Shown one piece after another: positions 9,074-17,304 of a stretch of DNA of 64,000 bases. The stretch spans positions 356,699 to 420,698 of the forward strand of contig NZ_QREM01000010.1 in NCBI RefSeq assembly GCF_003353015.1. Direction: 5' to 3'. The position numbers were made by a program, and so were the translations under genes. This DNA is from Xanthomonas arboricola. Its GTDB lineage: Bacteria; Pseudomonadota; Gammaproteobacteria; Xanthomonadales; Xanthomonadaceae. Below the pieces are notes generated by a model. It was not told where the DNA came from, did no database searches, and was given only the letters and a program-made list of their open reading frames with translations. Position 1 is the first letter of the stretch. Each line of letters opens with the position of its first letter.

Positions 9074-9871
9074 ATGGCCCGGATCATCGCCATTGCCAAC
9101 CAGAAAGGCGGCGTCGGCAAGACCACGACCGCAGTCAATCTGGCGGCCGGCCTGGCGCGCGCGCCCAAGCGTGTGTTGCTGGTGGATCTGGATTCGCAGG
9201 GCAACGCCACCATGGGCAGCGGCATCGACAAGCGTGATGTGGCCGCCTCGACCTGCGACCTGTTGCTGGGCGAGAACACCGCCGCCGAGATCCGGGTCAC
9301 CGCGCCGGAAGGCTTCGACCTGCTGCCGGGCAACATCGACCTGACCGCGGCCGAGATCCAGCTGATGGATCAGGGCGAGCGCGAACAGCGGCTCAAGCGC
9401 GCCTTGGCGCCGATCCGCGACGAGTACGACTTCATCCTGATCGACTGCCCGCCGGCGTTGTCGCTGCTGACGCTCAATGCGCTGACCGCGGCCGATTCGA
9501 TCATCGTGCCGATGCAGTGCGAGTACTACGCACTGGAAGGACTGACCGCGCTGCTGGAAACCATCGAGGCCTTGCGCGCCAACCTCAATCCGGCGCTGGA
9601 AATCGAAGGCGTGCTGCGCACGATGTTCGACATCCGCAACAACCTGGCCAACGCGGTGTCGGCCGAGCTGACCGAGCATTTCGGCGACAAGGTGTTCCGC
9701 ACCATCGTGCCGCGCAACGTGCGCCTGGCCGAGGCGCCCAGCCATGGCCAGAGCATCGTGGGGTACGACCGCTCCTCGCGCGGTGGCGTGGCCTACCTGG
9801 GGCTGGCCAGCGAAATCCTGCGCCGCCAGAACGACCGCAACAAGGCCTACCGGCCCGTGGAGACCGTCTGA
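9074..9871 (+). CDS. parA: Chromosome-partitioning ATPase ParA
   Basis: This 265-aa Walker-type ATPase works with ParB to segregate the origin region. It begins MARIIAIANQKGGVGKTTT with the deviant Walker A lysine-rich loop at residues 11-18. DLDSQGNATMGSGI (Walker A') and FILIDCPPALSLLTLNAL (Walker B) follow. Length is typical of small chromosomal ParA/Soj proteins. Its TGA stop overlaps the parB ATG by one base, which indicates translational coupling. A CATAAT -10-like element lies at 9032-9037 without a clear -35. Confidence 0.96.
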   Translation: MARIIAIANQKGGVGKTTTAVNLAAGLARAPKRVLLVDLDSQGNATMGSGIDKRDVAASTCDLLLGENTAAEIRVTAPEGFDLLPGNIDLTAAEIQLMDQGEREQRLKRALAPIRDEYDFILIDCPPALSLLTLNALTAADSIIVPMQCEYYALEGLTALLETIEALRANLNPALEIEGVLRTMFDIRNNLANAVSAELTEHFGDKVFRTIVPRNVRLAEAPSHGQSIVGYDRSSRGGVAYLGLASEILRRQNDRNKAYRPVETV

Positions 9872-10800
9872 TGAACAAGCCGATCCCCGCAAAGAAGCGT
9901 GGCCTGGGCCGAGGCCTGGAAGCGCTGTTGGGACCGAAGGGCGCGGCCGCCGCGGCGGCGCCGAGCGCGGCCAGCGAGGAAGCGTTGCAACCGGGCGACA
10001 GCCTGCGCCGGTTGCCGGTCAGCCAGCTGCAGCCGGGCAAGTACCAGCCGCGCAAGGAGATGGACGAGGTCAAGCTGGCCGAGCTGGCGGAGTCGATCAA
10101 GGCGCAGGGGGTGATCCAGCCGATCGTGGCGCGCGAGCTGGCACCGGGGCAGTTCGAGATCGTGGCCGGCGAACGTCGCTGGCGCGCCTCGCAGCTGGCC
10201 GGGCTGAGCGAGGTGCCGGTGGTGGTGCGCGAGCTGGACGACCGCACCGTCATCGCGATGGCGCTGATCGAGAACATCCAGCGCGAAGACCTCAACCCGC
10301 TGGAAGAAGCGCAGGCGCTGCAGCGGCTGATCGACGAATTTTCGCTGACCCACGCCGAGGCCGCCGGCGCGGTGGGCCGCTCGCGTGCGTCGGTGTCCAA
10401 CCTGCTGCGGCTGCTGGAATTGCCGGTGGCCATCCGCGTGCTGCTGGAAACCCGCCGTCTGGAAATGGGCCATGCGCGTGCGTTGCTCACCCTGGCGCCG
10501 GAGCTGGCCAGCAAGCTGGCGCAGGAAGCAGCCGACCAGGGCTGGTCGGTGCGCGAGGTCGAACACCGTGCGCAGCAGTTCGCCGCCGGCAAGGTGCCCG
10601 GCGCGCTGCGCAAGGGCAAGCCGGCCGCTGCCGCGCCGCAGGCCGATATCGCCTCGCTGGAAACCGAGCTGTCCGAATCGCTGGGCACCAAGGTGGTGTT
10701 CAACCACGGCCGCGGCGGCAAGGGCAAGCTGGTGATCCACTACACCGACCTGGACACGCTGGACGGCGTGCTGGAACGTTTACGCGCCCAGCGCAGCTGA
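9871..10800 (+). CDS. parB: Chromosome-partitioning protein ParB
   Basis: This 309-aa CTPase/DNA-binding protein loads at parS sites and spreads. The N-terminus KKRGLGRGLEALLG is the ParA-contact motif. The central region carries the CTP-binding boxes (VIQPIVARE, GERRWRA, ENIQREDLNPLEEA) followed by a KorB-like helix-turn-helix (AEAAGAVGRSRASVSNLLRL, about residues 165-185). The C-terminal part gives the dimerisation domain. I saw no parS site of consensus quality in this window. Confidence 0.96.
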   Translation: MNKPIPAKKRGLGRGLEALLGPKGAAAAAAPSAASEEALQPGDSLRRLPVSQLQPGKYQPRKEMDEVKLAELAESIKAQGVIQPIVARELAPGQFEIVAGERRWRASQLAGLSEVPVVVRELDDRTVIAMALIENIQREDLNPLEEAQALQRLIDEFSLTHAEAAGAVGRSRASVSNLLRLLELPVAIRVLLETRRLEMGHARALLTLAPELASKLAQEAADQGWSVREVEHRAQQFAAGKVPGALRKGKPAAAAPQADIASLETELSESLGTKVVFNHGRGGKGKLVIHYTDLDTLDGVLERLRAQRS

Positions 10801-10834
10801 GTTCCTGCGCCCGCGCAAGAGGAGCATCCCGGCA

Positions 10835-11143
10835 ATGCATCCGGCCAAGGTGGATCGCAATCATCTGCTGTCTCTGACCGACCTGCCGAACGTCGGGCCG
10901 GCCTGCGAAAAGGATCTGCGCCTGATCGGCATCCGCGTGCCTGCCCAGCTGCGCGGTCGCGATGCCTACGACATGTATGCGCAACTGTGCCTGCGCACCG
11001 GGGTACTGCACGACCCCTGCGTGATCGATGTGTTCCTGTCGATCGTGCATTTCATGCAAGGCGAAGCGCCGCAGCCCTGGTGGACCTTCAGCGCCGCACG
11101 CAAGGCCAGGCTGGCATCCGAAGCACGGCTCGGTCCGGTCTGA
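10835..11143 (+). CDS. Cdd1-like helix-hairpin-helix protein (pathogenicity locus family)
   Basis: This 102-aa protein begins with a helix-hairpin-helix-like motif (LTDLPNVGPACEKDLRLIGI) and continues RGRDAYDMYAQLCLRTG, the signature of the Cdd1 family (PF11731), so named from a clostridial pathogenicity locus. The fold suggests nucleic-acid contact, but no function is established. A GAGGAG ribosome-binding site lies about 14 nt before the ATG. It is 35 bp downstream of parB and may be co-transcribed. Confidence 0.85.
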   Translation: MHPAKVDRNHLLSLTDLPNVGPACEKDLRLIGIRVPAQLRGRDAYDMYAQLCLRTGVLHDPCVIDVFLSIVHFMQGEAPQPWWTFSAARKARLASEARLGPV

Positions 11144-11244
11144 GTGCGTTTCCCGCCTGCCACTGACCGCCCTGCACCGCAACTGCGCATGCGCAACGCT
11201 CCCGGCGAACCTCTTTTGCTTCTGCAACATCCAGGACAACGACC

Positions 11245-12210
11245 ATGACCATTCTCGTGACCGGCGCTGCCGGCTTCATCGGTGCCTACACCTGCCGCGC
11301 GCTGGCTGCGCGCGGCGAGTCGGTGGTGGGCCTGGACAACTACAACAGCTATTACGACCCGCAGCTCAAGCGCGACCGGGTGGCGGCATTGTGCCCGGGC
11401 ATCGACATCCGCACCCTGGACCTGACCGACCGCGACGGGCTGGCCGCGTTGTTCGATGAGGTCCGGCCAACGCGCGTGGTGCATCTGGCCGCGCAGGCCG
11501 GGGTACGTTACTCGCTGGAAAATCCGTCCGCCTACGTCGACAGCAACCTGGTCGGCTTCGTCAACATGCTCGAGCTGTGCCGGCACCGCGGCGTGCAGCA
11601 CCTGGTGTATGCGTCGAGCAGTTCGGTCTACGGCGATTCGGCCACCCCGCCGTTTTCCGAAGACCAGCGCGTGGACCAGCCGCGCTCGCTGTATGCGGCG
11701 ACCAAGGCTGCCAACGAGCTGATGGGCTATACCTATGCGCAGCTGTACGGCCTGCGCGCGACCGGGCTGCGGTTCTTCACCGTGTACGGGCCGTGGGGCC
11801 GGCCGGACATGGCGCCGCTGATCTTCAGCCGCGCGGTGCTGGCGGGGCGGCCGATCGAGGTGTTCAACCACGGCAGGATGCAGCGCGATTTCACCTTCGT
11901 CGACGACATCGTGGCCGGCGTGCTGGGCGCGCTGGACACGCCCGGCAGCGCGCCGGTGCCGCACCAGGTGTTCAACCTGGGCAACCACACCCCGGTGGAA
12001 CTGGAATACTTCATCGACGTGATCGCCCAGGCCGCCGGCCGGCCGGCCGAGAAGGTCTACCGGCCGATGCAGCCGGGCGACATGATCCGCACCATGGCCG
12101 ATACGCAGCGCGCACAGGCCGCCTTCGGCTTCGCGCCGGTCACTCCGGTCGAGCGCGGCCTGCCGCAGGTGGTGGAGTGGTGCCGCACTTATTTCGGTGA
12201 GCGCGCCTAA
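11245..12210 (+). CDS. NAD-dependent sugar-nucleotide epimerase (UDP-glucuronate 4-epimerase-like)
   Basis: This 321-aa extended short-chain dehydrogenase has the Rossmann motif GAAGFIGAY at residues 7-15, a YASSSSVYGD segment and the catalytic Y-x3-K (YAATK). The internal signature LDNYNSYYDPQLKRDR is characteristic of UDP-glucuronate 4-epimerases and their close relatives that supply galacturonate for polysaccharides. The exact substrate is not proven by sequence. It precedes a GT2 glycosyltransferase gene by 89 bp, so the genes may jointly build or decorate a surface glycan. Confidence 0.85.
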   Translation: MTILVTGAAGFIGAYTCRALAARGESVVGLDNYNSYYDPQLKRDRVAALCPGIDIRTLDLTDRDGLAALFDEVRPTRVVHLAAQAGVRYSLENPSAYVDSNLVGFVNMLELCRHRGVQHLVYASSSSVYGDSATPPFSEDQRVDQPRSLYAATKAANELMGYTYAQLYGLRATGLRFFTVYGPWGRPDMAPLIFSRAVLAGRPIEVFNHGRMQRDFTFVDDIVAGVLGALDTPGSAPVPHQVFNLGNHTPVELEYFIDVIAQAAGRPAEKVYRPMQPGDMIRTMADTQRAQAAFGFAPVTPVERGLPQVVEWCRTYFGERA

Positions 12211-12299
12211 GGCGCACGTCCGCTTCATGCCTGACTCAGACAGTCAGGGCACAATGCGCGATCTTTTTCGCTCAGCCTTCATCTGGCCACCACGCATCC

Positions 12300-13022
12300 A
12301 TGAGCCACCCTCAGCTTTCCGTCGTCGTCCCGGTGTTCAACGAGCGCGATAACGTCGCCGCGCTGGTCGGTGAGATCGTCGCCGCGTTGCGAGGGCTGGT
12401 GGCGTTCGAGATCGTCTATGTCGACGACCACTCGCGCGACGACACCCTGGCGGTGCTGCAAGACCTGAAGACCACCACGCCGGAACTGCGCGTGCTGCAC
12501 CATGTGACCCAGAGCGGCCAGAGCACGGCGGTGCGCAACGGCGTCAAGGCCGCGCGCGCAACGTGGATCGCCACGCTCGATGGCGACGGCCAGAACGATC
12601 CGGCCGACATTCCCAAGCTGCTGACCGCGCGCGCCAGCGCCGATGCGCAGGTGAAGCTGTTCGCCGGCTGGCGGGTCAATCGCCAGGATTCGGGGTCCAA
12701 GCGCTGGGCCAGCAAGTGGGCCAACGCGATCCGCTCGCGCATGCTGCACGACAACACGCCCGATACCGGCTGCGGCATCAAGCTGTTCGAGCGCGAGGCG
12801 TTCCTGGACCTGCCCTACTTCGACCATATGCACCGCTATCTGCCGGCGTTGATGCAGCGCGCCGGCTGGCGCACGGTGAGCGTGCCGGTACACCACCGCC
12901 ATCGCACCGCCGGCGTGTCCAAGTACAACAACCTCAATCGCGCGCTGGTCGGCATCCGCGACCTGCGCGGCGTGGCCTGGCTGATCACCCGCAGCAGGCG
13001 CACCGTGGTGCAGGAGCGCTGA
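12300..13022 (+). CDS. Family 2 glycosyltransferase (polyprenyl-phosphate sugar transferase type)
   Basis: This 240-aa enzyme is of the DPM1/ArnC class and lacks C-terminal membrane helices. It begins LSVVVPVFNERDNV, has the nucleotide-binding DDHSRDDT and the metal-binding DGDGQNDP, then the HHRHRTAGVSKYNN signature of dolichol/undecaprenyl-phosphate glycosyltransferases. It probably moves a sugar from a nucleotide donor to a lipid phosphate at the inner leaflet. Its TGA overlaps the next ATG (ATGA), which links it tightly to the LAB_N membrane protein. Confidence 0.9.
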   Translation: MSHPQLSVVVPVFNERDNVAALVGEIVAALRGLVAFEIVYVDDHSRDDTLAVLQDLKTTTPELRVLHHVTQSGQSTAVRNGVKAARATWIATLDGDGQNDPADIPKLLTARASADAQVKLFAGWRVNRQDSGSKRWASKWANAIRSRMLHDNTPDTGCGIKLFEREAFLDLPYFDHMHRYLPALMQRAGWRTVSVPVHHRHRTAGVSKYNNLNRALVGIRDLRGVAWLITRSRRTVVQER

Positions 13023-13363
13023 TGGAACTGCATTGGCTGGACCAGCCACTGACCTGGCTGTACTGGACCGGGCTGCATGTCACCGGCTGGAAGCTGATCG
13101 GCTATGTGGGCGCACTGATGTTCGGCGGCCGCTGGCTGGTCCAGTTCGTCGCGTCCAAGCGCGCCGGCAAGCCGGTGATCCCGCGCATGTTCTGGTACAT
13201 GAGCGTGGTCGGCAGCCTGATGACGCTGAGCTACTTCGTGTTCTCGGCCAAGCAGGATTCGGTGGGCGTGCTGCAGAACCTGTTCCCGGCGTTTACCGCG
13301 TTCTACAGCCTGTACCTGGATGTAAAGCATCGCGGCTGGAAGCGCGACCGGGCGGTGCATTGA
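13022..13363 (+). CDS. LAB_N (lipid A biosynthesis N-terminal) domain membrane protein
   Basis: This 113-aa protein has three hydrophobic helices and the LAB_N (PF07578) pattern: GWKLIGYVGALMFGGRWLVQ, then IPRMFWYMSVVGSLMTLSYF and QNLFPAFTAFYSLYLD. LAB_N proteins commonly accompany GT2 enzymes and a GT39 (ArnT/PMT-like) transferase, and are thought to help flip or use lipid-linked sugars. Here the GT2 partner overlaps by 4 nt, but no GT39 gene follows. The downstream gene is an unrelated transposase remnant. Confidence 0.85.
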   Translation: MELHWLDQPLTWLYWTGLHVTGWKLIGYVGALMFGGRWLVQFVASKRAGKPVIPRMFWYMSVVGSLMTLSYFVFSAKQDSVGVLQNLFPAFTAFYSLYLDVKHRGWKRDRAVH

Positions 13364-13365
13364 GC

Positions 13366-13390
13366 GGGGAATCGGGATTGGGGAATCGCG
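13366..13390 (+). repeat. GGGAATC heptamer repeat copy after the LAB_N gene
   Basis: The run GGGGAATCGGGATTGGGGAA and following bases matches the dispersed heptamer family. It starts 3 bp after the LAB_N stop codon and has no inverted partner nearby. Confidence 0.7.
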
Positions 13391-13602
13391 GTTCGCGGGT
13401 GCTGTGACCGGTTGCTGGTGATTGGTGCGCCAGGTCTCCAGGCGTTTGAGGTGGTGCCGGTGGCGCAACTGAGCGGGTGCAGCAGGCTGCATCGGCCCTG
13501 CCTTGTGGTGGATAACGCCAGGCGTGCGATATCCGACAGTCAATGGGTTTCTTCGTACACCGCGATGCGCTGGTGACCGACCGGAGATGAGGCGCGCCGC
13601 CG

Positions 13603-14172
13603 ATGCCGCGGCTGTTTGCGCCTCGGCAGGCTGTGCGCATGTCCAGTGCACTTCTCCATCGTCCGTTGTCCGGGTCGGCGCCGTTCGCGGCGCATTGGCA
13701 CCTGCGGCTGCACACGCACCAACGAGTGCCGTTGTTTGCCGACTGGCGTTGCGCGCGGGCCGCGGCGGCGAGTCTGGCGGCGGCCGGTCATTGGCCGGGC
13801 GTGCAGTTGCTGTGCTGGGTGCTGCTGCCCGATTGCTGGTGTGCGCTGCTACAGGCACCGGGCAAGGCCGGGCTGCTCCAGCTGGCCGCCGTTGCACGTC
13901 AGGCTGCTGCCGGGGCGGTCAATCGCGCACGTGGCCGGGGCGGGACGGTGTGGCAGCCGCAGATGCAGGCGTCGGCGCTTGCGCCGCATGACGACCATCG
14001 CCAGTTCGCACGCGCACTGGTGGCGTTGCCGCTACGCGCAGGGCTGGCCACGCAGGTCGGCGGATATCCGTACTGGGACGCGGTCTGGCTGTTGCACGAC
14101 CGCGCTGCACACGGCGCCGCGATTGCAGCGCCAGATGACCGCGCACGCATGCCGGGTCCGGGAGGCCGGTGA
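13603..14172 (+). CDS. Degenerate REP-associated tyrosine transposase (RAYT)-like protein
   Basis: The 189-aa product keeps the layout of Y1/IS200-type transposase relatives: a strand pair (HWHLRLHTHQRVPLFADW), a segment where the family has MPNHVHLL, and the C-terminal PLRAGLATQVGGYPYWDA that matches NPVRAGLV-x-YPWSS in RAYTs. The metal-binding HUH pair is replaced by LPDCWCALL, so cleavage activity is probably lost. Start is uncertain (ATG 13603 or 13639). A perfect 18-bp palindrome lies just downstream. It may be a domesticated or decaying RAYT. Confidence 0.6.
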   Translation: MPRLFAPRQAVRMSSALLHRPLSGSAPFAAHWHLRLHTHQRVPLFADWRCARAAAASLAAAGHWPGVQLLCWVLLPDCWCALLQAPGKAGLLQLAAVARQAAAGAVNRARGRGGTVWQPQMQASALAPHDDHRQFARALVALPLRAGLATQVGGYPYWDAVWLLHDRAAHGAAIAAPDDRARMPGPGGR

Positions 14173-14477
14173 TTGCAATCGCGTGCATCCGTCCGGCTCG
14201 AGCCGGACATACTGATACGCGTCTTCGCCTGTCAGTCTTGCGGGATATCAGCGCGAGCGACGTCCGTTTGATCAACGTCTGACATCCGGCGGCGTCTGTT
14301 CCGGCGACGTCTGACGCGGTCGCCTACGTCGGTCAGGGCCGGCTGCGCGCTGCGGTGATCGCCGACATCTGCCAGCGTCGAGCACGGTGTGATCGACAAC
14401 CGCACCGTCTCCGTCAGCACCGCCGGCGTTGCCGGCAGCGCCGTCGTCCGGTACGCGCCGGCTGGTCAAAATTGCGG
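14173..14477. other. Intergenic gap with one palindrome
   Basis: This 305-bp stretch lies between convergent genes (RAYT-like and algC). The only clear structure is the palindrome at 14191-14208. CGACGTCTGAC-like words recur loosely around 14250-14310, but I see no gene. Confidence 0.5.
14191..14208. repeat. Perfect 18-bp palindrome after the RAYT-like gene
   Basis: GTCCGGCTCGAGCCGGAC is its own reverse complement. It lies 19 bp after the RAYT-like stop. It could be a terminator stem or a REP-like half-element recognised by RAYT proteins. Confidence 0.6.
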
Positions 14478-16823
14478 TCAGAAGTCCAGTGGATGCTCCG
14501 GCAGCAGGGCCTGCAACTGGCTGCGGAACAGCGCGCGAATCCGCTGCAATGCCGCCTCGGTGTCGGCCTCGAAGCGCAGCACCAGGATCGGCGTGGTGTT
14601 GGAGGCACGCACCAGGCCCCAGCCGTCGGCGAAGTCCGCACGCAGTCCGTCGATCGTCGACAGCCGCGCCGATTCGAACGGCGATTCCTCGCCGGCCTGG
14701 GCACGCGCGACAAAACGTGCCACCAGTGCGTGCGCATCACCGTCCACCGGCACCTTGATTTCCGGGGTGGACACGCTTTCGGGCAGGGCGTCCAGCACCT
14801 GCGACGGGGTCTGCTCACGCTGGGCCAGGATTTCCAGCAGGCGTGCGGCCGCATAGATGCCGTCGTCGAAGCCGTACCAGCGTTCCTTGAAGAAGAAGTG
14901 CCCGCTCATCTCGCCGGCCAGTTCGGCGTCGGTCTCGCGCATCTTGGCCTTGATCAGCGAGTGCCCGGTCTTCCACATCAGCGGGCTGCCGCCGTTGCGC
15001 AGCACGTAGTCGGACAGCTTTCCGGTGCACTTGACGTCGTAGATCACCAACGCGCCGGGATTGCGCTGCAGCACGTCGGCGGCGAACAACATCAGCAGAC
15101 GGTCCGGGAACACCATCGCGCCTTGCTGGGTGACCACGCCCAGACGATCGGCATCGCCATCGAAGGCCACGCCGATGTCGGCATCGAAGCGCTGCACCAT
15201 CTTCACCAGATCGTCGAGGTTGTGCGGCTCGCTCGGGTCGGGGTGATGATTGGGGAAGGTGCCGTCGATCTCGCAGTACAGCGGGATGACCTCGGCACCG
15301 ATGGCTTCCAGCAGGCGCGGCGCGATCTCGCCGGCCACGCCGTTGCCGGCATCCACCACCACCTTGATCGGGCGGTCCAACTGCACGTCGTCGGCGATGC
15401 GCTGGATGTAGGCGTCGCTGATGTCGCGCTGCTCCAGCTCGCCAGGCGTTGCCGCGGTGTGCAGGCGGCCTTCGTTGATGCGCTGGTGCAGGTCGGCGAT
15501 CGCCGCCCCGGACAGGGTCTCGCCACCGATGACGATCTTGAAGCCGTTGTAGTCGGGCGGATTGTGGCTGCCGGTGACCGCCACGCAGCTGCCGGCGCGC
15601 AATTCATAGGCGCCGAAGTACACCACCGGGGTAGGCGCCAGGCCGATGTCGATCACCTGGCAGCCGGCGCGGCGCAGGCCATCGATCAGGCCATTGGCCA
15701 GCTCCGGGCCCGACAGCCGCCCATCGCGGCCGACCACCACCTCGCGCAGGCCCTGCGCCTGCATCACGCTGCCGATGGCCTGGCCGATCAACGCGGCGAC
15801 GCCGGGAGTGAGGTCCTTGCCGACCACGCCACGGATGTCGTACGCGCGGAACATCCCGGCGGCGACCTGCACGGCCGGCACCAGCGCCGGCGGCGCGGGC
15901 GGCGTGTCTGCGTCCAGCGCACGCACGTCCCTGGCGAGGCTGGCCTCGTGCTGCAGGCTCTGGCTGAAGGTGGGTTCGTCGGCGCTCGACTCGCCGGCCA
16001 CGCGGCGACGCGGCAAGGCGACGCGACCACGGCTGGCCAGCACCGACAGCACGGCGATGACGAGCAGCAACGCGGCCACCACCGCGCAGCCGGCGGCGCC
16101 CAGACCCAGCGGGCCGTCATCGCGTTGCGGTACCGCGGCGGCCACGCGCAGGCCACTGTTGCCCAATGGCCGGGCCAGGGTCTCGGCGGCATCGGCCAGC
16201 GCCACATCGCCTTGCTGGGCGACGTTGTAGCTGCCCTGGCGCAAGGCCAGATAGGCGCTGCCGGGCACTGCGATGGCATCCAGCGGGCCGGTCAACCGCA
16301 GCAACGGCAGGCGCGCGTACGCCACTGCCGGCTGCGCGCCCAGTTGCACCGCTGCCGCCACACCGAGACGGGCCTGCCCGGCATCGCGCACCACGTGCAC
16401 CTGCGCACGCGCGGCCACCTGTGCCGATTCGAGCAGGCTCAGCCGCGCGTAGCCGAACTCCTTGGGGTTGGCGTAGGCCGCGGCCAGATCGCCGGGAAGC
16501 ACCTGCACGTCCTCGGCGCCCTTGAAGCGCTCGCGGATCGCCGAGGCGGCCGCCAGCGCCTCGCCACTGGCCAGCGCGGCGATGACCTGCGGCTGCTTGA
16601 GCACGGCGTCGAACTGGCTGGCCTGCTGGGCCATGGCCTGGCTGACCTCCTGCACGGCGCGGTCGCGCGCCTGTTCCAGTTCCTGCGCAACCGCATCCTG
16701 GCGCCATTGCGAGTAGCTGCTCCAGCCGAACCAGGCCGCCAGCAGCACGAGTATTGCTCCCAACACCGGACCACTCGTACGCACGCTGGACATCGACTGC
16801 CTGCGCTCGTTCGCCTTGCTCAT
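14478..16823 (-). CDS. algC: Bifunctional phosphomannomutase/phosphoglucomutase with membrane-anchored N-terminal domain
   Basis: This 781-aa protein carries a full alpha-D-phosphohexomutase in its C-terminal ~450 residues. Seen there are FRAYDIRGVVGKDL, the phosphoserine loop VTGSHNPPDYNGFK, the metal site DGDADRLG and the sugar loop GEMSGHFFF. The N-terminal ~330 residues hold a TM helix (GAILVLLAAWFGWSSY), a periplasmic-type helical sensor-like region and a second TM (LGAAGCAVVAALLLVIAVLS). It interconverts hexose 1- and 6-phosphates for GDP-mannose and UDP-glucose. ATG 16823 has a GGGGG ribosome-binding site. Gene order coaBC-dut-algC is as in Pseudomonas; the separate short XanA is not here. 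Confidence 0.92.
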   Translation of the reverse strand: MSKANERRQSMSSVRTSGPVLGAILVLLAAWFGWSSYSQWRQDAVAQELEQARDRAVQEVSQAMAQQASQFDAVLKQPQVIAALASGEALAAASAIRERFKGAEDVQVLPGDLAAAYANPKEFGYARLSLLESAQVAARAQVHVVRDAGQARLGVAAAVQLGAQPAVAYARLPLLRLTGPLDAIAVPGSAYLALRQGSYNVAQQGDVALADAAETLARPLGNSGLRVAAAVPQRDDGPLGLGAAGCAVVAALLLVIAVLSVLASRGRVALPRRRVAGESSADEPTFSQSLQHEASLARDVRALDADTPPAPPALVPAVQVAAGMFRAYDIRGVVGKDLTPGVAALIGQAIGSVMQAQGLREVVVGRDGRLSGPELANGLIDGLRRAGCQVIDIGLAPTPVVYFGAYELRAGSCVAVTGSHNPPDYNGFKIVIGGETLSGAAIADLHQRINEGRLHTAATPGELEQRDISDAYIQRIADDVQLDRPIKVVVDAGNGVAGEIAPRLLEAIGAEVIPLYCEIDGTFPNHHPDPSEPHNLDDLVKMVQRFDADIGVAFDGDADRLGVVTQQGAMVFPDRLLMLFAADVLQRNPGALVIYDVKCTGKLSDYVLRNGGSPLMWKTGHSLIKAKMRETDAELAGEMSGHFFFKERWYGFDDGIYAAARLLEILAQREQTPSQVLDALPESVSTPEIKVPVDGDAHALVARFVARAQAGEESPFESARLSTIDGLRADFADGWGLVRASNTTPILVLRFEADTEAALQRIRALFRSQLQALLPEHPLDF

Positions 16824-16836
16824 GTGACGTCCCCCG

Positions 16837-17304
16837 TCAGCGCACGCCGGTGTGGCCGAATCCACCCGCTCCCCGCGCGCTGTCGACGAAAGTATCCACC
16901 ACTTGCAAGCCCACGCGCACGATCGGCAGGATCACCAGCTGTGCGATGCGGTCGCCCGGCTCGATGGTGAAAGCGGCGCGTCCGCGATTCCAGGTGCTGA
17001 TCAGCAGTGGCCCCTGGTAATCGGCATCGATGAGCCCGGTACCGTTGCCGAGCACGATGCCGTGGCGATGGCCCAGCCCCGAGCGCGGCAGGACCACCGC
17101 GCACAGCTGTGGGTCGGCCAGATGGATCGCGATGCCGCTGGGAATCAGCGCCGCATCGCCGGGCTCCAGCGTCATCGGCGCTTCCAGCGCGGCGCGCAGG
17201 TCCATGCCTGCGCTGGCGTCGGTGGCATAGGCCGGCAGCGGCCACAGGTCGCCGAAGCGCGGGTCGAGCAGCTTCACCTGCAAGGACTGGGTCGGGGTGC
17301 TCAT
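16837..17304 (-). CDS. dut: Deoxyuridine 5'-triphosphate nucleotidohydrolase
   Basis: This 155-aa trimeric dUTPase hydrolyses dUTP to dUMP and pyrophosphate, keeping uracil out of DNA. All family motifs are present: AGMDLRA (motif 1), [15 protein letters not shown] (2-3), GDRIAQLV (4) and the glycine-rich C-terminal arm [10 protein letters not shown] (5). Its ATG overlaps the coaBC stop by 4 nt, and its stop lies 13 bp before the chosen algC start, so the three genes form one operon. Confidence 0.97.
   Translation of the reverse strand: MSTPTQSLQVKLLDPRFGDLWPLPAYATDASAGMDLRAALEAPMTLEPGDAALIPSGIAIHLADPQLCAVVLPRSGLGHRHGIVLGNGTGLIDADYQGPLLISTWNRGRAAFTIEPGDRIAQLVILPIVRVGLQVVDTFVDSARGAGGFGHTGVR

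Noticed and set aside
14355-16970. An 871-codon frame opposite algC
   Set aside because: It is a mirror of a well-conserved enzyme gene, with no domain or ribosome-binding site.
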